This document shows positions 31,239 to 38,098 of a DNA stretch of 44,783 nucleotides, in pieces. Under the pieces are notes generated by a model. It saw only the letters and a list, made by a program, of their open reading frames with translations, did no database searches and was not told the origin of the DNA. Origin of the DNA: Phenylobacterium sp. (GTDB taxonomy: Bacteria > Pseudomonadota > Alphaproteobacteria > Caulobacterales > Caulobacteraceae); NCBI RefSeq assembly GCF_022402485.1, contig NZ_JAKRSA010000032.1, positions 1-44,783 of the forward strand, given 5' to 3'. How positions within the stretch are numbered: the first letter of the stretch is position 1; each line of letters opens with the position of its first letter. The position numbers and the translations under genes were made by a program.

Positions 31239-31717
31239 CCGGCCAACTGGACGCCATCGACCTGAGGATCCTTGAGATCCTGCAGCGGGATGCTTCCCTG
31301 TCGACGGCTGATCTGGCGGAGCGGGTGGGCCTGTCCCAGTCGCCATGCTGGCGGCGCATCCAACGGCTGAAGGAAGAAGGATTCATCAAGGCGACCGTCG
31401 CCCTGGTGGATCGTCACAAGCTTGGCTTCACCATGCAGATCTTCGCGCAGGTGAAGATGACCACCCTCAGCGATGAGGACCGGGCGCGCTTCCACCGGAC
31501 CATCGAGAGCATTCCTGAGATCATGGAGTGCTATACAGTGTTTGGGGAGATGGACGCCATGCTCAAGATCCTCGCCCCTGACGTGAACTGGTACCAAGAC
31601 TTCGTCTTCTCCACGATCCTCAAGCTCCCGGGCGTCGTGGATGTGCGCTCCATCGTCACCCTGACCGACTCCAAGAGCACCACAGCTGTGCCCTTGAAGG
31701 TGCGCGCCGTACGCTGA
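31235..31717 (+). CDS. Lrp/AsnC-family transcriptional regulator, copy 2
   Basis: This 160-residue paralogue of the regulator at 27402 has the same domain plan and an identical recognition segment VGLSQSPCWRRIQRLK, so the two very likely read the same DNA site. Differences concentrate in residues 80-92 of the ligand-binding domain (DEDRARFHRTI against DQEREGFYKAI), which may give different effectors. A GGAG ribosome site is built into the region just before the ATG, which is itself inside a palindromic operator copy. It is followed after 18 bp by the class V PLP enzyme, with which it forms an operon. It could be a specificity partner, hetero-oligomer subunit or anti-regulator of copy 1. Confidence 0.93.
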   Translation: MPGQLDAIDLRILEILQRDASLSTADLAERVGLSQSPCWRRIQRLKEEGFIKATVALVDRHKLGFTMQIFAQVKMTTLSDEDRARFHRTIESIPEIMECYTVFGEMDAMLKILAPDVNWYQDFVFSTILKLPGVVDVRSIVTLTDSKSTTAVPLKVRAVR

Positions 31718-31735
31718 ACGCTTGAGGATCGCTGA

Positions 31736-33001
31736 ATGCTCACACGCCGAAGCCTGATCGCCGCCGCTGCTGCAGGGACGGGCATCGTTAATCCTGCCGT
31801 CGCAGACGTGACAGCCGACACCACAGCCCGTGGCGCGTCGCGCCCCTTGCTGCCGGCCAAGTCGGAGTTTGCCGACATGCCGCTGACCTATCTGGACGCC
31901 GGTGCCACCCACCCCATGCCCTTAGGCGCCGCAAACGCCCTGGAAACCTACCTCCGGGAAAAGACCCTGGATGGCTCGGCGCGACCTTTGCGGGTCGGGG
32001 CGCTCGAGCGCGAGATGATCACGGCCTTCGGGTCCCTGGTGGGCGCTGCGCCCAATGAGCTGAGCCTCATCCAGTCCACGACCATGGGCGAGAACCTGGC
32101 TCTGCTGGCGCTGGGTTTGCCTGAGGCCGGCGGACGAATCGTCACCGACGCCCTGCACTTCTTCGGGTCCTTCTACACCTACGGCGAGATGGGCCGGGCG
32201 GGCATGGACGTGGTGACCCTGCCCATGGAAGCCGATGGCCGTATCGACATGGGCAAGATGGCGGACGCCATCGACCACAACACCAAGCTGGTGGCCATCA
32301 GCCACGTCTCCACCGTCAACGGCTTTGAGCATGACCTGAAGGCGATCTGCGACCTGGCCCACGCCAAGGGTGCCTATGTGTTCGCCGACATAATCCACGG
32401 GGCGGGAACCACCCCCATTGACCTGCGGGCGGCCGGCGTCGATTTCGCCTCCAGCGCCTCTTACAAATGGCTGATGGGGGACTTTGGCCTGGGCTTCTTC
32501 TATGTGCGCCGGGAGGTGCAGGAGAAGCTGCGCCGCCCCTGGTGGGGCTACCATCAGCTCGCCCGCTTCCAGTCCCATGTCTATCCCTATGACACCCCCG
32601 GCGAGACCGTGGCTGACTACGAGGCCATTGATGGCGCTGAGGGCTTGTTCGCCATGGGCGCGGCCCCCTGGACCGGGGTCATCCAGTTGAACTGGTCTTT
32701 AGCCTGGCTGAACAGGGTCGGGGTCGAGGCCATCCAGACCTGGCGCCAGCCCATGGCCGATGTGATCCAGACCGAACTCCGCAACCGGGGCTATGAGCCC
32801 CTCACCCCTGAAGACAGCCGCACCCCCCTGGTCGCCTTCGCGCTGAAGGACGCCCGGGCCACGCTGACCGAGAGGCTCAACGCGGCTCAGATCCGTCTGG
32901 GCCTGTCCCAGAACCGTTTCCGGGTGTCCCTTGCGGTGTTCAACGACATGAACGATGTGGACAAGCTGCTGGCCGTCCTGCCGAAAACACCACCGGTCTG
33001 A
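31736..33001 (+). CDS. Tat-exported class V PLP-dependent enzyme (isopenicillin N epimerase-like)
   Basis: This 421-residue fold-type I PLP enzyme begins with a twin-arginine-type signal (LTRRSLIAAAAAGTG, cleaved around residue 23), so it should act folded with its cofactor in the periplasm, which is unusual for this family. PLP-site features are Asp218 and His221 (FADIIHGAGT) and the Schiff-base Lys244 in SASYKWLMGD. The closest families known to me are the isopenicillin N epimerase/cysteine desulfurase-like class V group. The Tat-exported PvdN of pseudomonads, which modifies a glutamate on a periplasmic pyoverdine precursor, is a precedent. It is co-transcribed with lrp copy 2. Its substrate may be a peptide or amino acid in the periplasm. 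Confidence 0.87.
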   Translation: MLTRRSLIAAAAAGTGIVNPAVADVTADTTARGASRPLLPAKSEFADMPLTYLDAGATHPMPLGAANALETYLREKTLDGSARPLRVGALEREMITAFGSLVGAAPNELSLIQSTTMGENLALLALGLPEAGGRIVTDALHFFGSFYTYGEMGRAGMDVVTLPMEADGRIDMGKMADAIDHNTKLVAISHVSTVNGFEHDLKAICDLAHAKGAYVFADIIHGAGTTPIDLRAAGVDFASSASYKWLMGDFGLGFFYVRREVQEKLRRPWWGYHQLARFQSHVYPYDTPGETVADYEAIDGAEGLFAMGAAPWTGVIQLNWSLAWLNRVGVEAIQTWRQPMADVIQTELRNRGYEPLTPEDSRTPLVAFALKDARATLTERLNAAQIRLGLSQNRFRVSLAVFNDMNDVDKLLAVLPKTPPV

Positions 33002-33104
33002 CGGATTTCAGCCCCAGAAATCCGCCTGCGACGAAGGTTCGGGTTGAGCTTGGCGCCGGGCTGGGACAGGTTCCGCCCCCCACCTGCGGCTGCAAGCGAT
33101 CCCG

Positions 33105-33908
33105 ATGAACTCCAACCTGTTCTTCAACCTGCAATCCACCCACAACCCGCACCGCTGGCTGCTGCCGCTCAGCCCCTCGGTCTGTGTGGGCGTGCCCGAT
33201 AACCTGTTCATGTTCGGCGGCGTCGGGATGGCTGCGGCCATCGCCGCCCTGGAGCGGACCTGCGAACGGCCGGCCATCTGGGCGACCGCACAGTATCTCT
33301 CCTATGCCCGCCCCCCCAGCATCGTCGACCTGGACGTCTGGGTGCCGGCCTCAGGCAAGTATAACAGCCAGGCCCGGGTGATCGGCCATGTGGGGGACAA
33401 GGAGATCTTCACGGTCAACGCCGCCCTGGGGGCCCGCGAGAGCGAGCACTCCGCCCAGTGGGTCCAGGCACCCGCCGCACCGCCCCCTGAAGACTGTATC
33501 GAGGCTGGACACTGGCGCGGGGGCGGGGATGATCTCCATAGCCGCATCGAGGTCCGCGTGGCCCAGGGCCTCTATGGGGGTGCCAGGGCAGGAGAACCCG
33601 CCACCGATGGCCGCCTGCTGCTCTGGATCCGCTCCCGGGAGGGGCTGCCGATTGACTCCACCTTCCTGGCCATCGTGGCGGACTTTGTCCCCGGCTCCCT
33701 GGGCAACGCCCTGCATCTGAACGCCGGCGGCAACAGCCTGGACAACACCATCCGCTACCGCCGGATCGTCCCCACCGACTGGGTGCTGTGCGACATCCGC
33801 ATCGAAGGGGTGCACGGAGGCTTTGGCCACGGGGCCATGTCCCTGTTCGCACAGGACGGGGAGCTGATGGCCACCGCCAGCCAGTCGATGATCCTGCGGG
33901 TCTTTTAG
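33105..33908 (+). CDS. Acyl-CoA thioesterase, double hot-dog (TesB-like) family
   Basis: This 267-residue cytoplasmic protein has two hot-dog halves. The first half has the segment GVGMAAAIAALERTC followed by ATAQYLSYARPPS; the second carries LHLNAGGNSLDNTIRYRRI and the late GGFGHGAMSLFAQDGELMAT motif typical of acyl-CoA thioesterase II relatives. It hydrolyses acyl-CoA to free acid and CoA; the chain-length preference is unknown. It follows the class V enzyme by 103 bp on the same strand but has no clear metabolic link to it. The start is the first ATG in frame with the conserved opening; no strong ribosome site was seen. Confidence 0.85.
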   Translation: MNSNLFFNLQSTHNPHRWLLPLSPSVCVGVPDNLFMFGGVGMAAAIAALERTCERPAIWATAQYLSYARPPSIVDLDVWVPASGKYNSQARVIGHVGDKEIFTVNAALGARESEHSAQWVQAPAAPPPEDCIEAGHWRGGGDDLHSRIEVRVAQGLYGGARAGEPATDGRLLLWIRSREGLPIDSTFLAIVADFVPGSLGNALHLNAGGNSLDNTIRYRRIVPTDWVLCDIRIEGVHGGFGHGAMSLFAQDGELMATASQSMILRVF

Positions 33909-33921
33909 CCCGCCCCTGGCC

Positions 33922-34452
33922 TCAGGCGGTGCGCTGAAGCGCGCTGTGATAGCGCTTCCAGTTCTCCACATAGTGATGGGCCGAGGCGGTGAGGATGCGC
34001 GCCTGGCCCTCGGAGACCTCCCGGACCACCTTGCCCGGCGCGCCCATGACCAGACTGTTGTCAGGGATCTCCTTGCCTTCGGTGATCAGGCAGTTGGCAC
34101 CGATCAGGCAGTTCTTCCCGATCTTTGCGCCGTTCAGGATGATCGAGCCGATCCCCACCAGGCTGTTGTCGCCAATGGTGCAGCCATGCAGCATCACCAT
34201 GTGCCCGACTGTCACGTCGCGGCCAATGGTCAGGGGCGAACCTGTGTCGGTATGAAGTACAGAGCCGTCCTGGATATTCGAATTCTCGCCAATGATGATC
34301 GGATCATTGTCGCCGCGCAGGGTGGCATTGAACCAGACCGACGCATTTTTCTTCAAGATGACATTGCCCATGACGGCGGCCGTCGGCGCAATCCAGTATT
34401 CGCCCTCCGGCGGCAGTTCCGGCGCCACATCGCCCAAGTTATAGACAGCCAT
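33922..34452 (-). CDS. Gamma-class carbonic anhydrase-like protein (YrdA/PaaY family)
   Basis: This 176-residue left-handed beta-helix protein is made of hexapeptide repeats ([15 protein letters not shown] runs). Three candidate zinc-ligand histidines are at the family positions His67, His84 and His89 (VLHTD, TVGHM, MLHGC, counted from the ATG at 34452). Family members are trimers; some have carbonic anhydrase or thioesterase-repair activity, many have none measurable. The C-terminal helix ([17 protein letters not shown]) is typical. An upstream in-frame GTG at 34458 is an alternative start. It is convergent with the thioesterase gene and divergent from phoH. A general housekeeping role is likely. 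Confidence 0.9.
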   Translation of the reverse strand: MAVYNLGDVAPELPPEGEYWIAPTAAVMGNVILKKNASVWFNATLRGDNDPIIIGENSNIQDGSVLHTDTGSPLTIGRDVTVGHMVMLHGCTIGDNSLVGIGSIILNGAKIGKNCLIGANCLITEGKEIPDNSLVMGAPGKVVREVSEGQARILTASAHHYVENWKRYHSALQRTA

Positions 34453-34778
34453 CCGCACACCCCATATCTTATTGAAAACGTCGCACTTTAGACTCGCTTA
34501 ACCACGCTAGCATCATAGTTGCGTGGCGATTCGAAGGGATCATACCCCGACGGAGGCGCGCCGGACCGGCTTCCGGTCTGCAAGGTTCGAGTGGGACGGA
34601 GTGCATGGCGCTGCGTTTTCGATCCAGGCGGGGTCTCCCTGCCACCGATGACCCGGCCACCGCCGGGGATGGGCCGCCGCAAGGCGCTCGCCCTGCTCCG
34701 CCTTCTTCACGTTCGTCCTCCCCCCAGGGGCGGTCCGCACAGGACTCGCCCCTTTTTCATGCCCCCATGGAGGCTTTG
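34453..34778. other. Intergenic region between gamma carbonic anhydrase and phoH
   Basis: About 325 bp without a supported gene. An inverted repeat CCACGC-N13-GCGTGG lies at 34502-34526, and a TTAACCA-type sequence, reminiscent of a CtrA half-site, lies at about 34498-34504. Both could act on either divergent gene; neither is conclusive. Open frames across the region are Arg/Pro rich and look like shadows. Confidence 0.4.
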
Positions 34779-35540
34779 ATGACCAAGCGAGCCCTGAAGC
34801 GACAGCTGCGCGAAGGCGCCTTCGACGCCGAGCAGTTTGACGATTCGAAAATCCGCCGCCTGCCCATCGAACGGGGGTGGTCGCCCTTGGGGCCTGCCGA
34901 GGAGGGCCGGGATCAGGGGTATCTCAAGACCATCAAGGCCAAGTCCCCCGGCCAGGAGGAGATGATCGCCGCCATCGACGCCAAGAACCTGGTCCTGGCG
35001 CTGGGCCCTGCCGGCACTGGCAAGACCTATCTGGCCATCGCCAAGGCCGTCGAAGCCCTGGAGGCCGGTCGGGTCGGCCGCATTGTCCTGTCGCGCCCGG
35101 CGGTGGAGGCCGGCGAGTCAATCGGCTTCCTGCCCGGTGAGATGGAGGACAAGCTCGCCCCCTATCTGCGGCCGCTCTATGACGCCTTGTCCGACCGGCT
35201 GTCCATGAAGCGGGTCCGAGCCCTGATGGCCGAGGGTGCCATCGAGATCGCCCCGGTGGGCTTCATGCGCGGCCGTACCCTGAACAATGCCTTTGTGGTC
35301 ATCGATGAGGCCCAGAACTGCACCTATGTGCAGCTCAAGATGCTGCTCACCCGGCTGGGCTGGCACTCCACCATGGTGGTCACCGGCGACCCGGCCCAGT
35401 CCGACCTCTTGCCGGAGCTTTCAGGTCTAGGTCCCGTGGCCGAAAAGCTGGACACCGTCCCCAACATCGCCGTGGTCCGCCTGAAAGACCGCGACATCGT
35501 CCGCCACCCCCTGGTCGCCGAGATGCTCGGCGTCCTTTAG
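34779..35540 (+). CDS. PhoH-family ATPase
   Basis: This 253-residue P-loop NTPase has Walker A GPAGTGKT (residues 76-83), followed by IVLSRPAVEAGESIGFLPG, and Walker B as AFVVIDEAQN near residue 172, then LTRLGWHSTMVVTGDPAQSDL. This is the PhoH helicase-like core, a single-domain version lacking the KH or PIN domains of longer relatives. PhoH proteins are linked to phosphate or stress responses and RNA metabolism; the precise role is unsettled. The start at 34779 has a GGAGG ribosome site 5 nt upstream. The frame is open to 34605, but the extra residues are low complexity. It is monocistronic, convergent with the TetR gene. Confidence 0.9.
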   Translation: MTKRALKRQLREGAFDAEQFDDSKIRRLPIERGWSPLGPAEEGRDQGYLKTIKAKSPGQEEMIAAIDAKNLVLALGPAGTGKTYLAIAKAVEALEAGRVGRIVLSRPAVEAGESIGFLPGEMEDKLAPYLRPLYDALSDRLSMKRVRALMAEGAIEIAPVGFMRGRTLNNAFVVIDEAQNCTYVQLKMLLTRLGWHSTMVVTGDPAQSDLLPELSGLGPVAEKLDTVPNIAVVRLKDRDIVRHPLVAEMLGVL

Positions 35541-35569
35541 GACGTAAGGCATTGGGCTTTCGCCAACAG

Positions 35570-36166
35570 CTAGGGCTTCAGGGCCGCGGCCAGGCCAGCG
35601 TTGAGAAAATCTAGGGCCGCCTGTCGGGTGCTTTCAGGCGGGCGGCCCACCAGTTCGGCGAGCGAGCGGCCGATCAGGCCAACGCCCATGGCCAGGGACA
35701 CCGCCACCAGGATCAGATTTGTGGCGGTCTCAGGGGCGATGCCCTTCTGGGCCATGGGGCCCGAGATCACCTCCTCTACGGCGGCGCGCACGATGGTCAG
35801 GCGTCGGGTTTCGCCGGTCAGTTCTAGCCAGGCGGCAAGCCGGGCACCGCCCGCAGATTCGAACGCGTCAAACAGCACCTGCCCGACGCTCTCCAGTTGC
35901 TCAGCGGGATCGACCGGCCGGACGGCCGTCAGAATCTGCACGACCAGCTGGCGGATCATCTGCTCCATCAGCGCGGTCTGTACCCCGTCGATGGACCCGA
36001 AGTGGTGCAGCACCGTGGCGTGCGCGACGCCGGCACCCTTCGCCACATCCACCAGCTTCAAGGCCTGGGGGCCACGGTCCAGCAACAGCCGCTCGGCGGC
36101 CTCGAGAATGTTCTGGCGGGCAGCTTCAGGCGAGCGGCGAAGGCGACGGACGGGCTCTATTGACAT
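35570..36166 (-). CDS. TetR-family transcriptional regulator
   Basis: This 198-residue regulator has the TetR helix-turn-helix at about 12-58 (RQNILEAAERLLLDRGPQAL, then VAKGAGVAHATVLHHFGS), followed by an all-helical ligand domain. The start at 36166 fits the family's length; the open frame continues antisense through the neighbouring gene and is not coding there. It is divergent from the metal-dependent hydrolase, with only 75 bp between the starts. The classical arrangement suggests it represses that gene and itself. The gap contains an imperfect TGGCC/AACC...GGTT/GGCCA inverted repeat that could be its operator. The ligand is unknown. Confidence 0.88.
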   Translation of the reverse strand: MSIEPVRRLRRSPEAARQNILEAAERLLLDRGPQALKLVDVAKGAGVAHATVLHHFGSIDGVQTALMEQMIRQLVVQILTAVRPVDPAEQLESVGQVLFDAFESAGGARLAAWLELTGETRRLTIVRAAVEEVISGPMAQKGIAPETATNLILVAVSLAMGVGLIGRSLAELVGRPPESTRQAALDFLNAGLAAALKP

Positions 36167-36241
36167 TTTTGTAGGTAACTCTAGTTTGGCCTCAACCGAT
36201 AGCCATAAGGGTTGGCCATCCCGGTTCCACAGGATCACGTC

Positions 36242-37096
36242 ATGACGCGCAAGACCACGCCCACCGATGTCGACGTCACCCCTCGGGACATTCACTTCGA
36301 CTCCGCAGCCGCCAGTACAGGCCACTGGCTCGATGGCGACCCGGTGGCCACAGCGGTGTTCAACGCCCTGTCTCTGACGTTTCCCGATGGCGAGCGCCTG
36401 TTCATGGACGCCGTGCGCCACTACCGCGACCGGGTGTCGGGCAAGCTGGCTGAAGATGTCCGTGGCTTCATCGCCCAGGAGGCGATCCATTCCCGGGAGC
36501 ATCACAGCCTGAACCAGCTGATCGACCGCGATCGCTATCCGGTGGCGGCCATCGAGGCCGAAATCCGCGAGCGGGTGGCCTTCAGCCGCAGCCGTGGTCC
36601 CATGGCCATGCTGGTCTCGACCATCGCCCTGGAACATTTCACCGCCATGATGGCCGAGGTGCATATCCGCCATCGCGAGGAGCTGTTCCAGAAGACCGAC
36701 CCGGCCATCGAGAAGCTATGGCGCTGGCATGCCCTGGAGGAGACCGAGCACAAGGCCGTGGCCTATGACGTGTTCATGGTCGCCACCAAGGACTGGTCGC
36801 CGTTCCTGCGTTATCGCCGCCGCTGCATCGCCATGGCGCTGATCACCATCATGTTCACGCGCAACATCACCCGCAACGCTGCCCGCCTGCTGGAGGCCGA
36901 TGGCTATACGCCTGAAGCCGCCCTAAAGGCCGTCAAACAGTTCGTCTGGGTCAAGCCTGGGCTCTTCCGGCGGGGCTGGAAGACCTACTTTGCCTGGTAC
37001 CGTCCGGGCTTCCATCCGTGGGATCAGGCCGCCACGGGCCCAACCCTGGAGGCTTGGCGGACGGAGTTCAATCAAGCAGCTCTGAAATCCGCCTAA
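36242..37096 (+). CDS. Predicted metal-dependent hydrolase (PF10118-type, di-iron-like)
   Basis: This helical protein of about 284 residues is of the predicted metal-dependent hydrolase family. Metal-type motifs are QEAIHSREHHSLN in the first half, ALEHFTAMMAEVH in the middle, and HALEETEHKAVAYDVF, an arrangement of Glu/His pairs like ferritin-type di-iron sites. No reaction is established for the family as far as I know, so only the general class is given. The start at 36242 follows an AGGA; an in-frame ATG at 36212 is less likely. It is divergent from the TetR regulator, which probably controls it, and convergent with an alpha/beta hydrolase 9 bp away. Confidence 0.82.
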   Translation: MTRKTTPTDVDVTPRDIHFDSAAASTGHWLDGDPVATAVFNALSLTFPDGERLFMDAVRHYRDRVSGKLAEDVRGFIAQEAIHSREHHSLNQLIDRDRYPVAAIEAEIRERVAFSRSRGPMAMLVSTIALEHFTAMMAEVHIRHREELFQKTDPAIEKLWRWHALEETEHKAVAYDVFMVATKDWSPFLRYRRRCIAMALITIMFTRNITRNAARLLEADGYTPEAALKAVKQFVWVKPGLFRRGWKTYFAWYRPGFHPWDQAATGPTLEAWRTEFNQAALKSA

Positions 37097-37105
37097 CCAC
37101 CAAAG

Positions 37106-38050
37106 TCAGACCGGCTTCCGGGCGCTGGCGATCACCCGCTTTACGGCTGCGACAACCTCGCCGTTGTGGGCGTGGGATAGGAGGGTGGCATGGCCGGCGG
37201 CGGGGACCGCAGCATAACTGCCGTGGGCCGAGGCCTTGACCGGGGCCAGGCGCGCGCGGCCCCAGGCATTGGTTTCATCTGCCGCAGCGCCAGCAGTGAC
37301 GACAGCCACCGGCCAGGCCGGGTCAAGCCCCCCTGCGGCCCTGGCCATGGCCGCGCTGGCCAGCCAGTGAGAGGCCTCATTGGCCGCATTTCGGGCGTGG
37401 CGGCCCGACACAAAGGCCGCCTGCTTCTCCCGCACGGCAGGACCGCTCAGGCCAATCCGGTCGCCCAGGAAGAACAGGGGCTTGGCCAGCCCAAGACTGA
37501 TGGCCGTAGCTGTCGCCTGAGAGAGCCCGCCAAAGGTGGTGACAAACCGTCGTACCAGGGGGATTTCCACCGCCTCAGGCGTCGCAGCATCCACCAGGAC
37601 AATGCCCGCCACCCGCTCGGGATACCGGGTGGCGAACAACCGCACATGCTGCCCGCCCATGGAGTGACCCACCAGGACGACCGGCTGGGTGACGCCGGCC
37701 GCCACCATCAGACGCTCCAGATCAGTGACGATCGCGGCGCTGTCGCGGGGGAGAGGACCAGGGTCGGAAAAGCCTAGCCCCGCCCGATCATAGGCGCAGC
37801 TGCGCACCCCCTCGGCCGCCAGGGCCGACTGCAGGTCAGAGAAATCGGCCGAAAAGCCGAAGGCACCGGCCTCAAGCCAGACCAGGGGGCCGCTGTCGGG
37901 GCCCTCACACACCATCCGCAGCCGCCGATCCCCCAGATCGACCATCTGCCCCCGCAGATCCCTAGGCGCGAAAATCGCTTCGATGATCAGGCCGGTACCG
38001 ACCCATAGGACGAGCAGGGCGCCGAGGGACAGAGCGATGACCTTCAGCAT
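37106..38050 (-). CDS. Alpha/beta hydrolase, membrane-anchored
   Basis: This 314-residue alpha/beta-hydrolase has a single N-terminal hydrophobic segment (about 3-26) that is an uncleaved anchor or signal. The nucleophile elbow is GHSMGG (Ser near 129), the oxyanion region is WLEAGAFGFS, and a late PAAGHATLL supplies the catalytic His; the acid residue is not certain. The general class is esterase/lipase/epoxide-hydrolase-like with no substrate indication. It lies 48 bp downstream of the hybrid histidine kinase gene on the same strand, so the two may be co-transcribed, though a functional link is not obvious. Confidence 0.87.
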   Translation of the reverse strand: MLKVIALSLGALLVLWVGTGLIIEAIFAPRDLRGQMVDLGDRRLRMVCEGPDSGPLVWLEAGAFGFSADFSDLQSALAAEGVRSCAYDRAGLGFSDPGPLPRDSAAIVTDLERLMVAAGVTQPVVLVGHSMGGQHVRLFATRYPERVAGIVLVDAATPEAVEIPLVRRFVTTFGGLSQATATAISLGLAKPLFFLGDRIGLSGPAVREKQAAFVSGRHARNAANEASHWLASAAMARAAGGLDPAWPVAVVTAGAAADETNAWGRARLAPVKASAHGSYAAVPAAGHATLLSHAHNGEVVAAVKRVIASARKPV

Positions 38051-38098
38051 GGAATCGCTCCGGCGACAGACCTTTGGAGCCCTTAATGCACCAGGGTC

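Noticed and set aside
13930..33001. Possible lasso-peptide or other ribosomal-peptide biosynthetic cluster
   Set aside because: The mix of TonB receptor and peptidases is suggestive, but I see no precursor peptide, no B or C maturation enzymes, no FecI/FecR pair and no S9-type isopeptidase.
36170..36673. N-terminal extension of the TetR regulator by 169 codons
   Set aside because: It runs antisense through the metal-dependent hydrolase gene and has no TetR-like sequence; the ATG at 36166 gives the normal family length.
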